This document shows, one piece after another, positions 15,291 through 22,998 of a DNA stretch of 24,400 nt. Source of the DNA: Candidatus Aenigmatarchaeota archaeon. GTDB lineage: Archaea; Aenigmatarchaeota; Aenigmatarchaeia; Aenigmatarchaeales; Aenigmatarchaeaceae. The DNA is taken from positions 5,731 through 30,130 of the forward strand of contig WVXN01000032.1 of the NCBI GenBank assembly GCA_011773475.1, in the 5' to 3' direction. The notes under the pieces are model-generated. The model worked only from the letters and a program-made list of their open reading frames with translations, did not search any database and was not told the origin of the DNA. Position 1 is the stretch's first letter, and each line of letters begins with the position of its first letter. Both the position numbers and the translations under genes were made by a program.

Positions 15291-16107
15291 AATTTTCGGT
15301 TTCTAACCCAGATTTAAAATATCGAAAAATAAAAAATTGAGAAAAAAGTAAAATATTAAAAGGTATTATAATTGGAAGTGATAATACATTTAGTATTGCT
15401 ATTGATAAGATTTTTTTTAATTCTCTATATCTTATTTTAAGTGTATTAATAAGCATTGTCCCCATATTTTTCAATTTAAAGGTACTTCTTTCTCGATGAA
15501 CAGAACCAACAAATACCTCTTTTATTGAGAAGCCACATTTTTTTATTAACCAAATTAATTCTACATCAAATTCAAATCCTCTGCAGGTTATGTTTTTTGA
15601 TATTTTTTTAAAAACACTATTCTTCATAAATTTTGCTCCTGCTTGTGTATCTCTTATATTTAAATTAAATAGAAGTCTTACAAATATATTCCAAAATCTT
15701 GAAAATGTTTTTCTTAAAACCGGTTCATCAACCTCTCGAAATTTTTTGCCTTTCCATTTAGATGCTATTACAAAGTCGTAATTATTTTTTTCAATATAAT
15801 TTATAATTCGCTTAACACCTCTAATATCAAATGCATCATCTGAATCTACAAAACCTATTATAGAACCATTTGCAACTTTTAAACCTTCCTTTATTGCACC
15901 ACCTTTACCGAGGGCAATAGAAAAATTTAACATCTTTAACTGTGGATATTTTTTTCTCATATTCTCCACAATCTTTTTGGTATTGTCTGTACTTCCGTTA
16001 TTCACAACTATTATCTCTGTGTTTTTGAATTCTTTACAATATCTAGTTAAGGTTCCTTTAATTCTAAGTTCTTCGTTGTATGCTGGCATAATTATTGAGT
16101 ATTTCAT
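15262..16107 (-). CDS. GT2 glycosyltransferase, ALG5 (dolichyl-phosphate glucosyltransferase)-like
   Basis: A 281-residue GT-A enzyme with IIMPAYNEELRI (5-16), VVNNGSTDNT (34-43), GKGGAIKEG (68-76), DSDDAF (88-93) as the metal site, DTQAGAKFM (153-161) and GFEFDVELI (177-185). These are the hallmarks of ALG5/DPM1-type enzymes making polyprenyl-phosphate hexose. One strongly hydrophobic C-terminal region (about 233-262) should anchor it in the membrane. The start overlaps the stop of the upstream methyltransferase gene by 4 nt (ATGA) and AAGGT sits seven bases before it, so translation is coupled. Donor sugar and polyprenol are not determinable. The neighbouring deacetylase suggests an acetylated sugar in the pathway, an inference. 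Confidence 0.87.
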   Translation of the reverse strand: MKYSIIMPAYNEELRIKGTLTRYCKEFKNTEIIVVNNGSTDNTKKIVENMRKKYPQLKMLNFSIALGKGGAIKEGLKVANGSIIGFVDSDDAFDIRGVKRIINYIEKNNYDFVIASKWKGKKFREVDEPVLRKTFSRFWNIFVRLLFNLNIRDTQAGAKFMKNSVFKKISKNITCRGFEFDVELIWLIKKCGFSIKEVFVGSVHRERSTFKLKNMGTMLINTLKIRYRELKKILSIAILNVLSLPIIIPFNILLFSQFFIFRYFKSGLETENYEIYQTYKK

Positions 16108-16703
16108 GATTTTACCTTCTTTGCTTTTATAAAATGAATTAAACCAAAAAGACCATAATCTTGAAAAAAATAATTTTCTAACTCATTATAAATTTCTTGT
16201 TTTTCTACAGTTTCATGAATTTCTTCATCATCAAAAATTATATTTGGATATTTTAATTTTCTAATTCTTTTCCACATTGGTTCTATTAATATATAGAAAC
16301 TTGTTGGAAACGTGATTATAATATAACCGTTTTTCTTGAGGTGTCTATCTAATATATTCAAAAGTTTTTTTCTGTCTGTTTTTTTAAAGTGTTCTATAAC
16401 ATCTGAACAAATTATATAATCAAACTTTTTTTTCAAATTGAGTTTAAGCAGATCTTTGCATAAAAATTTGCCATTGTATTTTTTTGAAGCGAATTTTATA
16501 CAATCAGCACTTTTATCAATACCGACGATTTTACAGTTTTTTTTAGAAAGTAAAAAAGGTATTATACCTGAACCGCAACCAGCATCAAGAACTTTTGAAT
16601 TTGGCTTAACCATTGAAACAATCTTATCGATTCTTTTTTTATGAAACCCTCCTTTTTGATATGCTCTAAAATACCAATCTGGAGGTTGATTCTTTATTTT
16701 CAT
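16104..16703 (-). CDS. SAM-dependent class I methyltransferase
   Basis: A 199-residue Rossmann methyltransferase. The SAM-binding motif I is VLDAGCGSG (38-46), D57 in IVGID is the ribose-binding acidic candidate, SDVIEH marks motif IV, and an LKKNGYIIITFP strand is motif V. It resembles UbiG/COQ5-like small-molecule methyltransferases, which in glycan operons commonly O-methylate sugars; the acceptor here is unknown. The ATG is preceded by GGAG (16717-16714), ten bases upstream, and by a TATA-like TATTTATAAATATTT (16756-16742), so a new transcript may begin here. It overlaps the next gene (ALG5-like GT) by 4 nt. Confidence 0.85.
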   Translation of the reverse strand: MKIKNQPPDWYFRAYQKGGFHKKRIDKIVSMVKPNSKVLDAGCGSGIIPFLLSKKNCKIVGIDKSADCIKFASKKYNGKFLCKDLLKLNLKKKFDYIICSDVIEHFKKTDRKKLLNILDRHLKKNGYIIITFPTSFYILIEPMWKRIRKLKYPNIIFDDEEIHETVEKQEIYNELENYFFQDYGLFGLIHFIKAKKVKS

Positions 16704-16741
16704 TTTCTGTTAGCTCCTTTATAGCTGAATATAAAATGAGA

Positions 16742-16756
16742 AAAATATTTATAAAT
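16742..16756 (-). promoter_or_regulatory. Internal TATA-like promoter plus GGAG RBS before the methyltransferase at 16703
   Basis: The reverse strand reads TATTTATAAATATTT centred near 16750. It would give a transcript start around 16725 and a leader of about 20 nt holding AAAGGAG (16720-16714). The 59-base gap 16704-16762 is one of only two clear breaks in the glycan gene block. Confidence 0.45.
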
Positions 16757-16762
16757 AGTAGT

Positions 16763-18610
16763 TCATTGTATGGTTTTTGGTTTATATGAAATTAAAATAT
16801 CATCCTCGTAAACAATTTCATATATGGACAATAAATTCTTTAAATGATCTAAAGTTTCTTCATTAAGATTACTTTTATGTAATATAATAAAACCTACATT
16901 ATATTCTCTCAATAATTCTCTATTAATTTCTGGTAAATCTAAAATAGTTTCATTAGAGGTTAGTTTATTAAGTTCCGTATTTCTTATCAGATCAAAAGTA
17001 TCTAAGGGATACCTAGAAATGACACCAACGAATATGGGTTTATTATGAATTGTCTGATAAAGTTGGTATTCTTTTAGTTTTGTATTGTAACAACTTATTG
17101 TATCATTGCAAAGAGGTAGATCTAAAATAGAATAAAAAGAATTGTCTTTAGATATATTATAATAAAATTCAGGAATTTCTTTGTAAGAAAGATTAAGTGG
17201 TATTTGTAGAAATTCAAAAGTTATTATTACAATGAATATAATGAATAGAACCTTCTCTGCATTATATTTTTTAAACAATTTTTTATTTTTTATTTTGTCA
17301 AAAATATTTGAACAAGTAATACCAACAACTATAGATAAAAATAACATTAAAATTACAATAAAACGACTTGGGTTTCTCAAAATATTAAAATATGGTATAG
17401 AATATAAAACTAAATATGGTAGGGGGACAGCAATATTATTTTTTAATATTTCTAGTGCATCTTCATTAATATTCGGATAAATATCTTTTGCTAATTTATC
17501 AAGATTCCATCCTTCTACTGGGATCAAGACTAAATTATTAAAATGTAGTGCTGGACCAAGAGATAAAATAAAGAAAATAAAAGCTGTTAATAACCAAAAC
17601 TTAATTTTTTTGTATTTTTTTATTATTGCAAAAAATGTAAGAATCAAAGTTAAATAACCTAGAAAAACAGTTGATTCTTCTATGTTTCCATAAAGTTTTC
17701 CATTATATGTATTTATATGATTGTAAAATGGTTCAACATATTTTCCAAAAACAGAGTGAGTTGTAGATGGTACAAAAAAAGCGGCAATATCTGCTGAATG
17801 AACAACAGCACTATCAATAGAATCTTCTGGATAAAAATCTTCAGTAGTTAACATAGGATAAACAAAGGGATAGATAAAAATTGCGAATAAAAGAAGCATA
17901 AGAACAAAAAATCTAATAAATTTTTTATCCAGAATATAATCTCTTTTATAAAATATATTATAAATAAGGAACACAACAATGAAAAGAAATATAAAAGCCA
18001 AGTAATACCAAGAAGATAAAGCAGTAAAAGTTAAGAAAATTGATGAAAGTATAGCATTTTTTATGGTTCTTTCTTTAAATGTTTTAATAAAATATAAAAT
18101 AAAGAATGGTACCCATTGTAAGGTTAGAAGATTTAAATGAGCTATATGTACGAAACGATATGGAAAAAATGCTAGAAGTAATCCGGAAATAAAACCTGCT
18201 TTTCTATTTTTTGTTAAATAAAAAATTAAAAAATATGTGCCGAAACCAGTTAAAATAAACGAAAGCAAAAAAAGAATATTATAAGTTGTTGTTAAATTGA
18301 AAAATATTTGAAGTGGTATTGATAATAGTGAATTAAACATGGAAAATGAATGAAAAACTAAACTTTCTCCTTTAGGGTAAAAAATATAATTAGTGAAAAA
18401 CAGATTGTTTCCCTCGAATAAAGCTTTTTTAGTATGCCAGAGGTTCCAAACAAAAACATAAGTTTCTCCACCAGAAGGCAAAGAAGAATTCATATTGAAA
18501 ACTAAAGGATAAGTCATAAAAATTGTAAAAATAACATAAAAAATTAGAACTATTAAATGTAATTTTAATTTTCTGAATTTATTTTTTTGTTTTTTTATTT
18601 TCTTTTCCAT
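16763..18610 (-). CDS. Large polytopic GT-C-like membrane protein
   Basis: A 615-residue membrane protein with roughly 12 hydrophobic helices and a C-terminal extracytoplasmic domain (about 480-615). After helix 1 the loop reads MTYPLVFNMNSSLPSGGET with an acidic residue (E49) followed by YVFVWNLWH, then FYPKGESLVFHS (77-88). I recognise this layout from uncharacterised bacterial and archaeal GT-C-like proteins with a GGD/GGE loop and FYPxGxSLxFH, where the acidic residue is the presumed catalytic base. No assigned substrate is known to me. The ATG at 18610 is preceded by AAAGGT nine bases upstream and overlaps the upstream GT2 gene by 16 nt; a TTG at 18664 would lengthen it by 18 residues but lacks such support. 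It probably adds a sugar on the outer membrane face. Confidence 0.7.
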   Translation of the reverse strand: MEKKIKKQKNKFRKLKLHLIVLIFYVIFTIFMTYPLVFNMNSSLPSGGETYVFVWNLWHTKKALFEGNNLFFTNYIFYPKGESLVFHSFSMFNSLLSIPLQIFFNLTTTYNILFLLSFILTGFGTYFLIFYLTKNRKAGFISGLLLAFFPYRFVHIAHLNLLTLQWVPFFILYFIKTFKERTIKNAILSSIFLTFTALSSWYYLAFIFLFIVVFLIYNIFYKRDYILDKKFIRFFVLMLLLFAIFIYPFVYPMLTTEDFYPEDSIDSAVVHSADIAAFFVPSTTHSVFGKYVEPFYNHINTYNGKLYGNIEESTVFLGYLTLILTFFAIIKKYKKIKFWLLTAFIFFILSLGPALHFNNLVLIPVEGWNLDKLAKDIYPNINEDALEILKNNIAVPLPYLVLYSIPYFNILRNPSRFIVILMLFLSIVVGITCSNIFDKIKNKKLFKKYNAEKVLFIIFIVIITFEFLQIPLNLSYKEIPEFYYNISKDNSFYSILDLPLCNDTISCYNTKLKEYQLYQTIHNKPIFVGVISRYPLDTFDLIRNTELNKLTSNETILDLPEINRELLREYNVGFIILHKSNLNEETLDHLKNLLSIYEIVYEDDILISYKPKTIQ

Positions 18611-19554
18611 CTTTTCCAAACCTTTGTTGGTTTTTGATATCTTTTTGAAAACGAAAATAACCAAGAAATTTTAAATACTGCCAACCAATAAAAAAATGAA
18701 ATTATGTCTTTTGGTCTAGTCTTGTAAAAATTCTTAATAAATGTGAAAAAAACTCCAGTAAAATATTTTGGTATATTATAAGCATATCTTTTATAAGACT
18801 GCATCCAACCAACATTTCCTTTAATTTTCTGTTGAAGTAGATGTTTTGTTTTTACAGGAGATCCATATGGACAAAAAACAAAAACATCTTTAGCTAATTC
18901 AATTTTATATCCTTTTTTTAATACTTGATATGCAAATTCAACGTCATCATGAACAATAGAATGATCTAAATTCTTAACTATGCCTCTTCTGAAGCAGTGA
19001 ATGTCTATTGGTATAGATATTATACCTTTTACTGGGAAGAATTGTTTTCTATATTGGACTTGTAAAACTGTTAAGAAGTTTTCAGCTCTTGTGTTTATAC
19101 TTCTTTCACGTTCTTCAATTATTTCTGGCCAGTATCTCTTTTCTACAAAAGGATGACTATTCTTTTTCCAATCTATTTCTCCGGTGTAATAGATTCCACC
19201 AACTTCAGGATCTCTAAAGTATTTAATTATATTGAACAAAGCTGTTTTAGGATTACCAAACTTCAAGTCAGCATCAAATTTTATTATTATATCACCTCTT
19301 GCTCTTTTCAGAAGTTTATTCATGTTTCCAGTAACACCGAGTCTAACTTTATTATAAATAACAGAAACATTTCTATATCTTTTAGTAAACCTTCTAGCAA
19401 TTTCAAGTGTTTTATCTTCTCCATCATCAACACCGACAATTATTTCTTTTTTTGGGTATTTGACGTCTTTTATAAGATGTATTAAGGTATTTTCTATTAC
19501 AGATTCTTCATTATAAGCTGGAACCAATAATGATATTTTGGGGAATTTTTTCAT
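18595..19554 (-). CDS. GT2 glycosyltransferase, processive (cellulose/hyaluronan synthase-like) type
   Basis: A 319-residue GT-A enzyme with LLVPAYNEESVI (9-20), VDDGEDKT (42-49), FDADL (93-97) and a late HDDVEFAYQVLKKGYKI (202-218), which corresponds to the acceptor-side ED/DD motif of larger GT2 enzymes. Where processive synthases carry QxxRW, this one has QKIKGNVGW (242-250), keeping Q and W but not R. Hydrophobic stretches near 263-276 and 284-302 may associate with the membrane. It would add sugars from a nucleotide donor on the cytoplasmic side. Its ATG follows immediately after the TAA of the upstream methyltransferase gene, with no spacer, a strong sign of coupled translation. Donor and acceptor are unknown. 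Confidence 0.83.
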   Translation of the reverse strand: MKKFPKISLLVPAYNEESVIENTLIHLIKDVKYPKKEIIVGVDDGEDKTLEIARRFTKRYRNVSVIYNKVRLGVTGNMNKLLKRARGDIIIKFDADLKFGNPKTALFNIIKYFRDPEVGGIYYTGEIDWKKNSHPFVEKRYWPEIIEERERSINTRAENFLTVLQVQYRKQFFPVKGIISIPIDIHCFRRGIVKNLDHSIVHDDVEFAYQVLKKGYKIELAKDVFVFCPYGSPVKTKHLLQQKIKGNVGWMQSYKRYAYNIPKYFTGVFFTFIKNFYKTRPKDIISFFYWLAVFKISWLFSFSKRYQKPTKVWKRWKRK

Positions 19555-20256
19555 TTAATTCATCTTTTTTGCAACTATAATTAGATTATCTGAAATCGAT
19601 GGAAATAATCTAAATAATATTTTTTCAAACGGCCTAAAAAATAAAAATCTATTAACAAAATATGAAGTGCCCTTAATTTTGATAATTTTAAAATTATAAA
19701 TTCTTAAGAATTTTTTAAGGGAACTAAATGAAAATAAATTTATATGATCCGGTGGACTTGACAAATTACTATATTTTATTCCTAAATAATATCTTGTGCT
19801 GGTTCTTGTTAAAATTGGTTCAATTCCAATTAAAAATAAAATTCTATTAATCCAACTAGTTAAGTTTGGTGTACTTAAAATTAAAATACCGCCTGGTTTT
19901 AAAACCCTATAAATTTCTTCAATTACAAAATCTTTTTCAACAACATGCTCAATAACGTCTAAACACGTAATACAATCAAAATAATTATTGGCGTAAGGAA
20001 ACCTTTGATTCTCTATATCAAGTTCGGTAGCTTTTATCCCACGTTTAGTTGCCAGTTTAACTGCTTTTTTCTCATTGTCTAATCCATAAAGGTTTGTATC
20101 ATTTTCAATTATATTGTCTAGTAATACAGTAAATTGACCATCTCTACAACCAACATCTAACAATTTTTTTATATTTTTTTGCTTCTGCAAAATTTTCAAT
20201 ATGGGTTTGTATTTTCTTTTATTAATAGTAGTCAATATCTTTCCTGTTTTAACCAT
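19555..20256 (-). CDS. SAM-dependent class I methyltransferase
   Basis: A 233-residue Rossmann methyltransferase of the Methyltransf_11 type: LLDVGCRDG (32-40), D60 in YGLDNE, CLDVIEH (98-104), VLKPGGILILSTPN (118-131). A further SSPPDHINLFS segment near 166-176 is common in methyltransferases of polysaccharide clusters. Its acceptor is unknown; sugar O-methylation is the usual role in such context. The ATG at 20256 has a strong RBS, AAGGTGAT, ending four bases upstream. It lies 24 nt after the preceding methyltransferase gene and touches the following GT2 gene without a spacer. It is not a close duplicate of the other two methyltransferases here. Confidence 0.86.
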   Translation of the reverse strand: MVKTGKILTTINKRKYKPILKILQKQKNIKKLLDVGCRDGQFTVLLDNIIENDTNLYGLDNEKKAVKLATKRGIKATELDIENQRFPYANNYFDCITCLDVIEHVVEKDFVIEEIYRVLKPGGILILSTPNLTSWINRILFLIGIEPILTRTSTRYYLGIKYSNLSSPPDHINLFSFSSLKKFLRIYNFKIIKIKGTSYFVNRFLFFRPFEKILFRLFPSISDNLIIVAKKMN

Positions 20257-20280
20257 ATTATCACCTTAATTTAATTTTCA

Positions 20281-20883
20281 TCATAAATTTATTGTTTTCA
20301 TGTAAATGTTTGAACATAGATCCGGAAAATGTTTTAATAAAAAATCGAATTTATTTAGAATATGACCATTATACATCTTAATTTCTTTAATTTTAAAATA
20401 TTTCGAAATGAAATCTTTTGCTGTTTTTATTGAGAATCTCCAATGATGTCTATATCTTTCTATGTCAAAATCAGATGGTTTTTCAAATAAGCAGGAATAT
20501 TTAGATGATAAACCAAAATCATTTGGTAATGAAATAATAGCAATGTTTTTAGGTTTTAAAACTCTTTTTATTTCTTCACATATTTTTTCTGGATAGAATA
20601 TATGTTCGAGAACATTTGCACATATCACATAATCGAAATAATTGGTTTTAAATGGAAGTTTCTGATTATTTAAATCACATATGACGATTTCCGGAAACCA
20701 TTTATCTAAATCTAAACCTGTATAAACTACTGTTTTTGGTAAATAATCTCTTAAATAACCTTTGTAACAACCGATATCTAAAAGTCTTCCTTTCATTTTT
20801 TTAGGAAGCATATCTGCAACCGGTTTTGCTGTTGCTCTATATAATTTCTCGGTATCATTTTTTTTAACTACATATTTTAGCAA
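20281..20883 (-). CDS. SAM-dependent class I methyltransferase (TTG start)
   Basis: About 200 residues with motif I RLLDIGCYKG, an acidic YTGLDLD strand end, CANVLEH and RVLKPKNIAIISLPN, i.e. a Methyltransf_11-like fold. The middle contains a YRHHWRFS segment after the core. No ATG is available at the 5' end: the possible starts are TTG at 20892 and TTG at 20883. The reverse strand reads AAAGGTTGATAATT immediately before TTG 20883, so the RBS fits 20883, while it would overlap a start at 20892. The upstream kinase-like gene ends at 20889, giving a gap of five bases with the preferred start or a 4-nt overlap with the other. The acceptor is unknown, probably a sugar or lipid-linked intermediate. 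Confidence 0.82.
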   Translation of the reverse strand: MLKYVVKKNDTEKLYRATAKPVADMLPKKMKGRLLDIGCYKGYLRDYLPKTVVYTGLDLDKWFPEIVICDLNNQKLPFKTNYFDYVICANVLEHIFYPEKICEEIKRVLKPKNIAIISLPNDFGLSSKYSCLFEKPSDFDIERYRHHWRFSIKTAKDFISKYFKIKEIKMYNGHILNKFDFLLKHFPDLCSNIYMKTINL

Positions 20884-20888
20884 AATTA

Positions 20889-21959
20889 TCAACCTTTAAT
20901 AAATTTAATGATTCTTCTAAATATTTTTTTATCATATTTTAAAGGAATATCAAATTCATAAGAAGATATACCTGTAAATGTTTTTTTATAGTTTTCTGTT
21001 AATTTTTTTTCATATGAAGCAAGATTACTTCTAGGAAAAGCTAAAGAATACATCAAAAAATATTTATATGGACCTCCAATAACAAGTCCAGCATTTAAGC
21101 TAATTATTAATCTCTCAAGTTCAGTATTAAATAATAATTTTTTGATTGTATAATCTAATTTTTTGATTTTTCTAATTGAAAATTTATTGATGTTTGATCT
21201 TTCAATGAAAAATATTGAGTTAACCTTAGAAGATTTAGAAACTTTAAAAAAAGTATTTTTATAATCTTTTTTCTTTCTTATAAAATTAAACCAAAGAATT
21301 AGGTCTTGGAAATATCTTTCTTTTCTTAACTCTTCTGTTGGCAAGTAATTAATTCTAAAATTAAATTCCTGGAAGACTGCAGGAAAACTTAAAACTTTAT
21401 TTTTATATAAAATTACAAAATCGTCGCCCAAATATTCAAAGCCGTTTTCTCTTATCAAGTCCATTATTAGAGATGTTTTAAATGTGCTTCCTCGTCCTAT
21501 GAACAAAAAAGCTTCATTGTTTTTTGAAACAGCACCAGCATGTATAAGTAAGGCTTTTTTTTGAAAAAGTTTCCATTCTATTAAACTTCTTAATAAAAAT
21601 TGTTGAGATATTATATTTGGTGTTATAATTTTTTGTACATCGAAAATATTTTCATTGAAATTTATAATTGTTTTTCCTTTATCTAAACCAAAAATTTCAA
21701 CTTCCCATCTAGCATTTTTTTCAGAATCTTTACAGTAAAAATAATTTTCCTTAACGAAATATTTTTGCTCTAGAACTTTACAGTTATTATTGGATGGTTG
21801 GAAAGGTCCTATGTTGATTATGATGTCTGGATTGGAAAGTTTATTGACCTGGAAATAAGAGAACCTTAAATTCAGGTCTTTCAGTAAATCTTTAGTTTTG
21901 GTCCTGTTAATCCTTATTTTCACCAAATCGTGTATGTTATAATTAATGGTTTCTTTCAT
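20889..21959 (-). CDS. HPr-kinase-like P-loop protein, copy 1 (degenerate Walker A)
   Basis: A 356-residue protein with an N-terminal beta-rich domain (about 5-130) and a P-loop domain of the HprK/PEP-carboxykinase-like kind. The order LLIHAGAV (137-144), FLFIGRGSTFKTS (151-163), FEYLGDDFVIL (174-184) follows HprK-type proteins: HA[S/G]xV, Walker A, then GDD. Walker A is abnormal: where GxxxxGK[ST] is expected, F160 replaces the second glycine. Residues 34-63 are identical in protein and DNA to copy 2. No HPr or PTS gene is visible, and HPr phosphorylation in this organism is doubtful. In glycan or peptide-modification clusters such proteins are uncharacterised kinases. It starts four bases after copy 2 ends and joins the methyltransferase downstream. 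Confidence 0.72.
   Translation of the reverse strand: MKETINYNIHDLVKIRINRTKTKDLLKDLNLRFSYFQVNKLSNPDIIINIGPFQPSNNNCKVLEQKYFVKENYFYCKDSEKNARWEVEIFGLDKGKTIINFNENIFDVQKIITPNIISQQFLLRSLIEWKLFQKKALLIHAGAVSKNNEAFLFIGRGSTFKTSLIMDLIRENGFEYLGDDFVILYKNKVLSFPAVFQEFNFRINYLPTEELRKERYFQDLILWFNFIRKKKDYKNTFFKVSKSSKVNSIFFIERSNINKFSIRKIKKLDYTIKKLLFNTELERLIISLNAGLVIGGPYKYFLMYSLAFPRSNLASYEKKLTENYKKTFTGISSYEFDIPLKYDKKIFRRIIKFIKG
21769..21860. repeat. 92-bp exact direct repeat, copy A
   Basis: Identical base for base to 22799-22890, starting at TCTAGAACTTTACAG and ending at GACCTGGAAATAAGA on the plus strand. It lies in the N-terminal domain coding region of kinase-like copy 1, in the same reading frame as the second copy. 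Bases on both sides diverge immediately. Confidence 0.97.
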
Positions 21960-21963
21960 TTCA

Positions 21964-22998
21964 TCACAAAGATTCTCGTATTTTTTTAAAGGTTTTTGGT
22001 GTTATATTTTCTGGTATGAACATTCTGTAAAGTTTTACATTTTTTAATGACCTTCTTATATTTTCTTCCATGTCTGGTAGGAAACTAGCTATTTTGCTGT
22101 TTGGGAAAATGAAAGAATATTCCAGCATATATTTAAAAAATGGGAACATTTCAAATTTATTGTTTAAAACAAGTTGAGTTATTAAATTATCTTTATTAAT
22201 TTTGTTTTTGATGGAAAATTTTTTATTTTTTGTAATGAAAAACAGCTTTGAAATTTTTGTTCTTTTATTAATCTTCGAGATGAATCTATGTATTTGGATT
22301 TGTGAAAAAAGTTTAATGTAACCATCAGTCATATCATATAAAATTTTTTTGAGTTTTAAGATATAAAGGTCTTTTGATGACATTTTATCTGATACAAAAT
22401 CATTAATGTTATAATCAAAAATATTAAGTGTAGAAATATAATTTAATGCATATCCATTTTTAATGATTATCCAATTGTCTCCTAAAAAATCAAAACCTTT
22501 TTCTAAGAGACTGACAGAAATAACTGTTTTTCCACAGCCACTTCTAGCGGCAAAAACATAGCCATTTTTATTTTTACTGACAGCTGACGCATGAATCATT
22601 GGATATCCTTTTTCTTGCATCTTAATTCTTATGATGGGATCTATGATGTAACCTGGAATAAATAATTGACCGGAAGCATTAGCGTCAACATTTATTATTG
22701 TTTTTTTAGATTCAAGTCCAATAATTTCCAATTTCCATTTAGCCAGTTTGTAAGAATCATTACAAAACAAATAATCTTTTTTGATATGAAACCTTCCATC
22801 TAGAACTTTACAGTTATTATTGGATGGTTGGAAAGGTCCTATGTTGATTATGATGTCTGGATTGGAAAGTTTATTGACCTGGAAATAAGAATAAGATGTT
22901 TCAAATCTACTAAATTTTTTTTTAAAAAAATTATTCTTATCTATAATTTTAAAACTTATAATATCATGTATACTGTAATTTTTTACAACATCTGCCAT
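21964..22998 (-). CDS. HPr-kinase-like P-loop protein, copy 2
   Basis: About 344 residues, paralogous along its whole length to the downstream copy: N-terminal beta-rich domain, PMIHASAV, then VFAARSGCGKTVIS as Walker A, FDFLGDNWIII, and similar C-terminal segments (LFFITKN, YMLEYSFIFPNSKIASF). Here the GKT end of Walker A is intact but alanine replaces its first glycine, and the second acidic residue of GDD is N. It may bind ATP but act on a different target than copy 1. The ATG at 22998 is preferred: it shares one base with the TAA of the radical SAM gene (TAATG), while an upstream TTG at 23007 would add three residues. The DNA for about 30 residues (SYFQVNKLSNPD onward) is exactly repeated in copy 1. 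Substrate is unknown. Confidence 0.73.
   Translation of the reverse strand: MADVVKNYSIHDIISFKIIDKNNFFKKKFSRFETSYSYFQVNKLSNPDIIINIGPFQPSNNNCKVLDGRFHIKKDYLFCNDSYKLAKWKLEIIGLESKKTIINVDANASGQLFIPGYIIDPIIRIKMQEKGYPMIHASAVSKNKNGYVFAARSGCGKTVISVSLLEKGFDFLGDNWIIIKNGYALNYISTLNIFDYNINDFVSDKMSSKDLYILKLKKILYDMTDGYIKLFSQIQIHRFISKINKRTKISKLFFITKNKKFSIKNKINKDNLITQLVLNNKFEMFPFFKYMLEYSFIFPNSKIASFLPDMEENIRRSLKNVKLYRMFIPENITPKTFKKIRESL
22799..22890. repeat. 92-bp exact direct repeat, copy B
   Basis: Identical to 21769-21860, offset by 1030 bp. It lies within kinase-like copy 2, in the corresponding domain and frame. The base before it (A here, C in copy A) and the base after it (A here, G in copy A) differ, so the edges are sharp. 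Confidence 0.97.

Noticed and set aside
22915..22930. T9A7 homopolymer in kinase-like copy 2, possible phase-variation slippage site
   Set aside because: Encodes FFKKK in an intact frame and similar A/T runs are common in this AT-rich region; no second in-frame product or broken state is visible.
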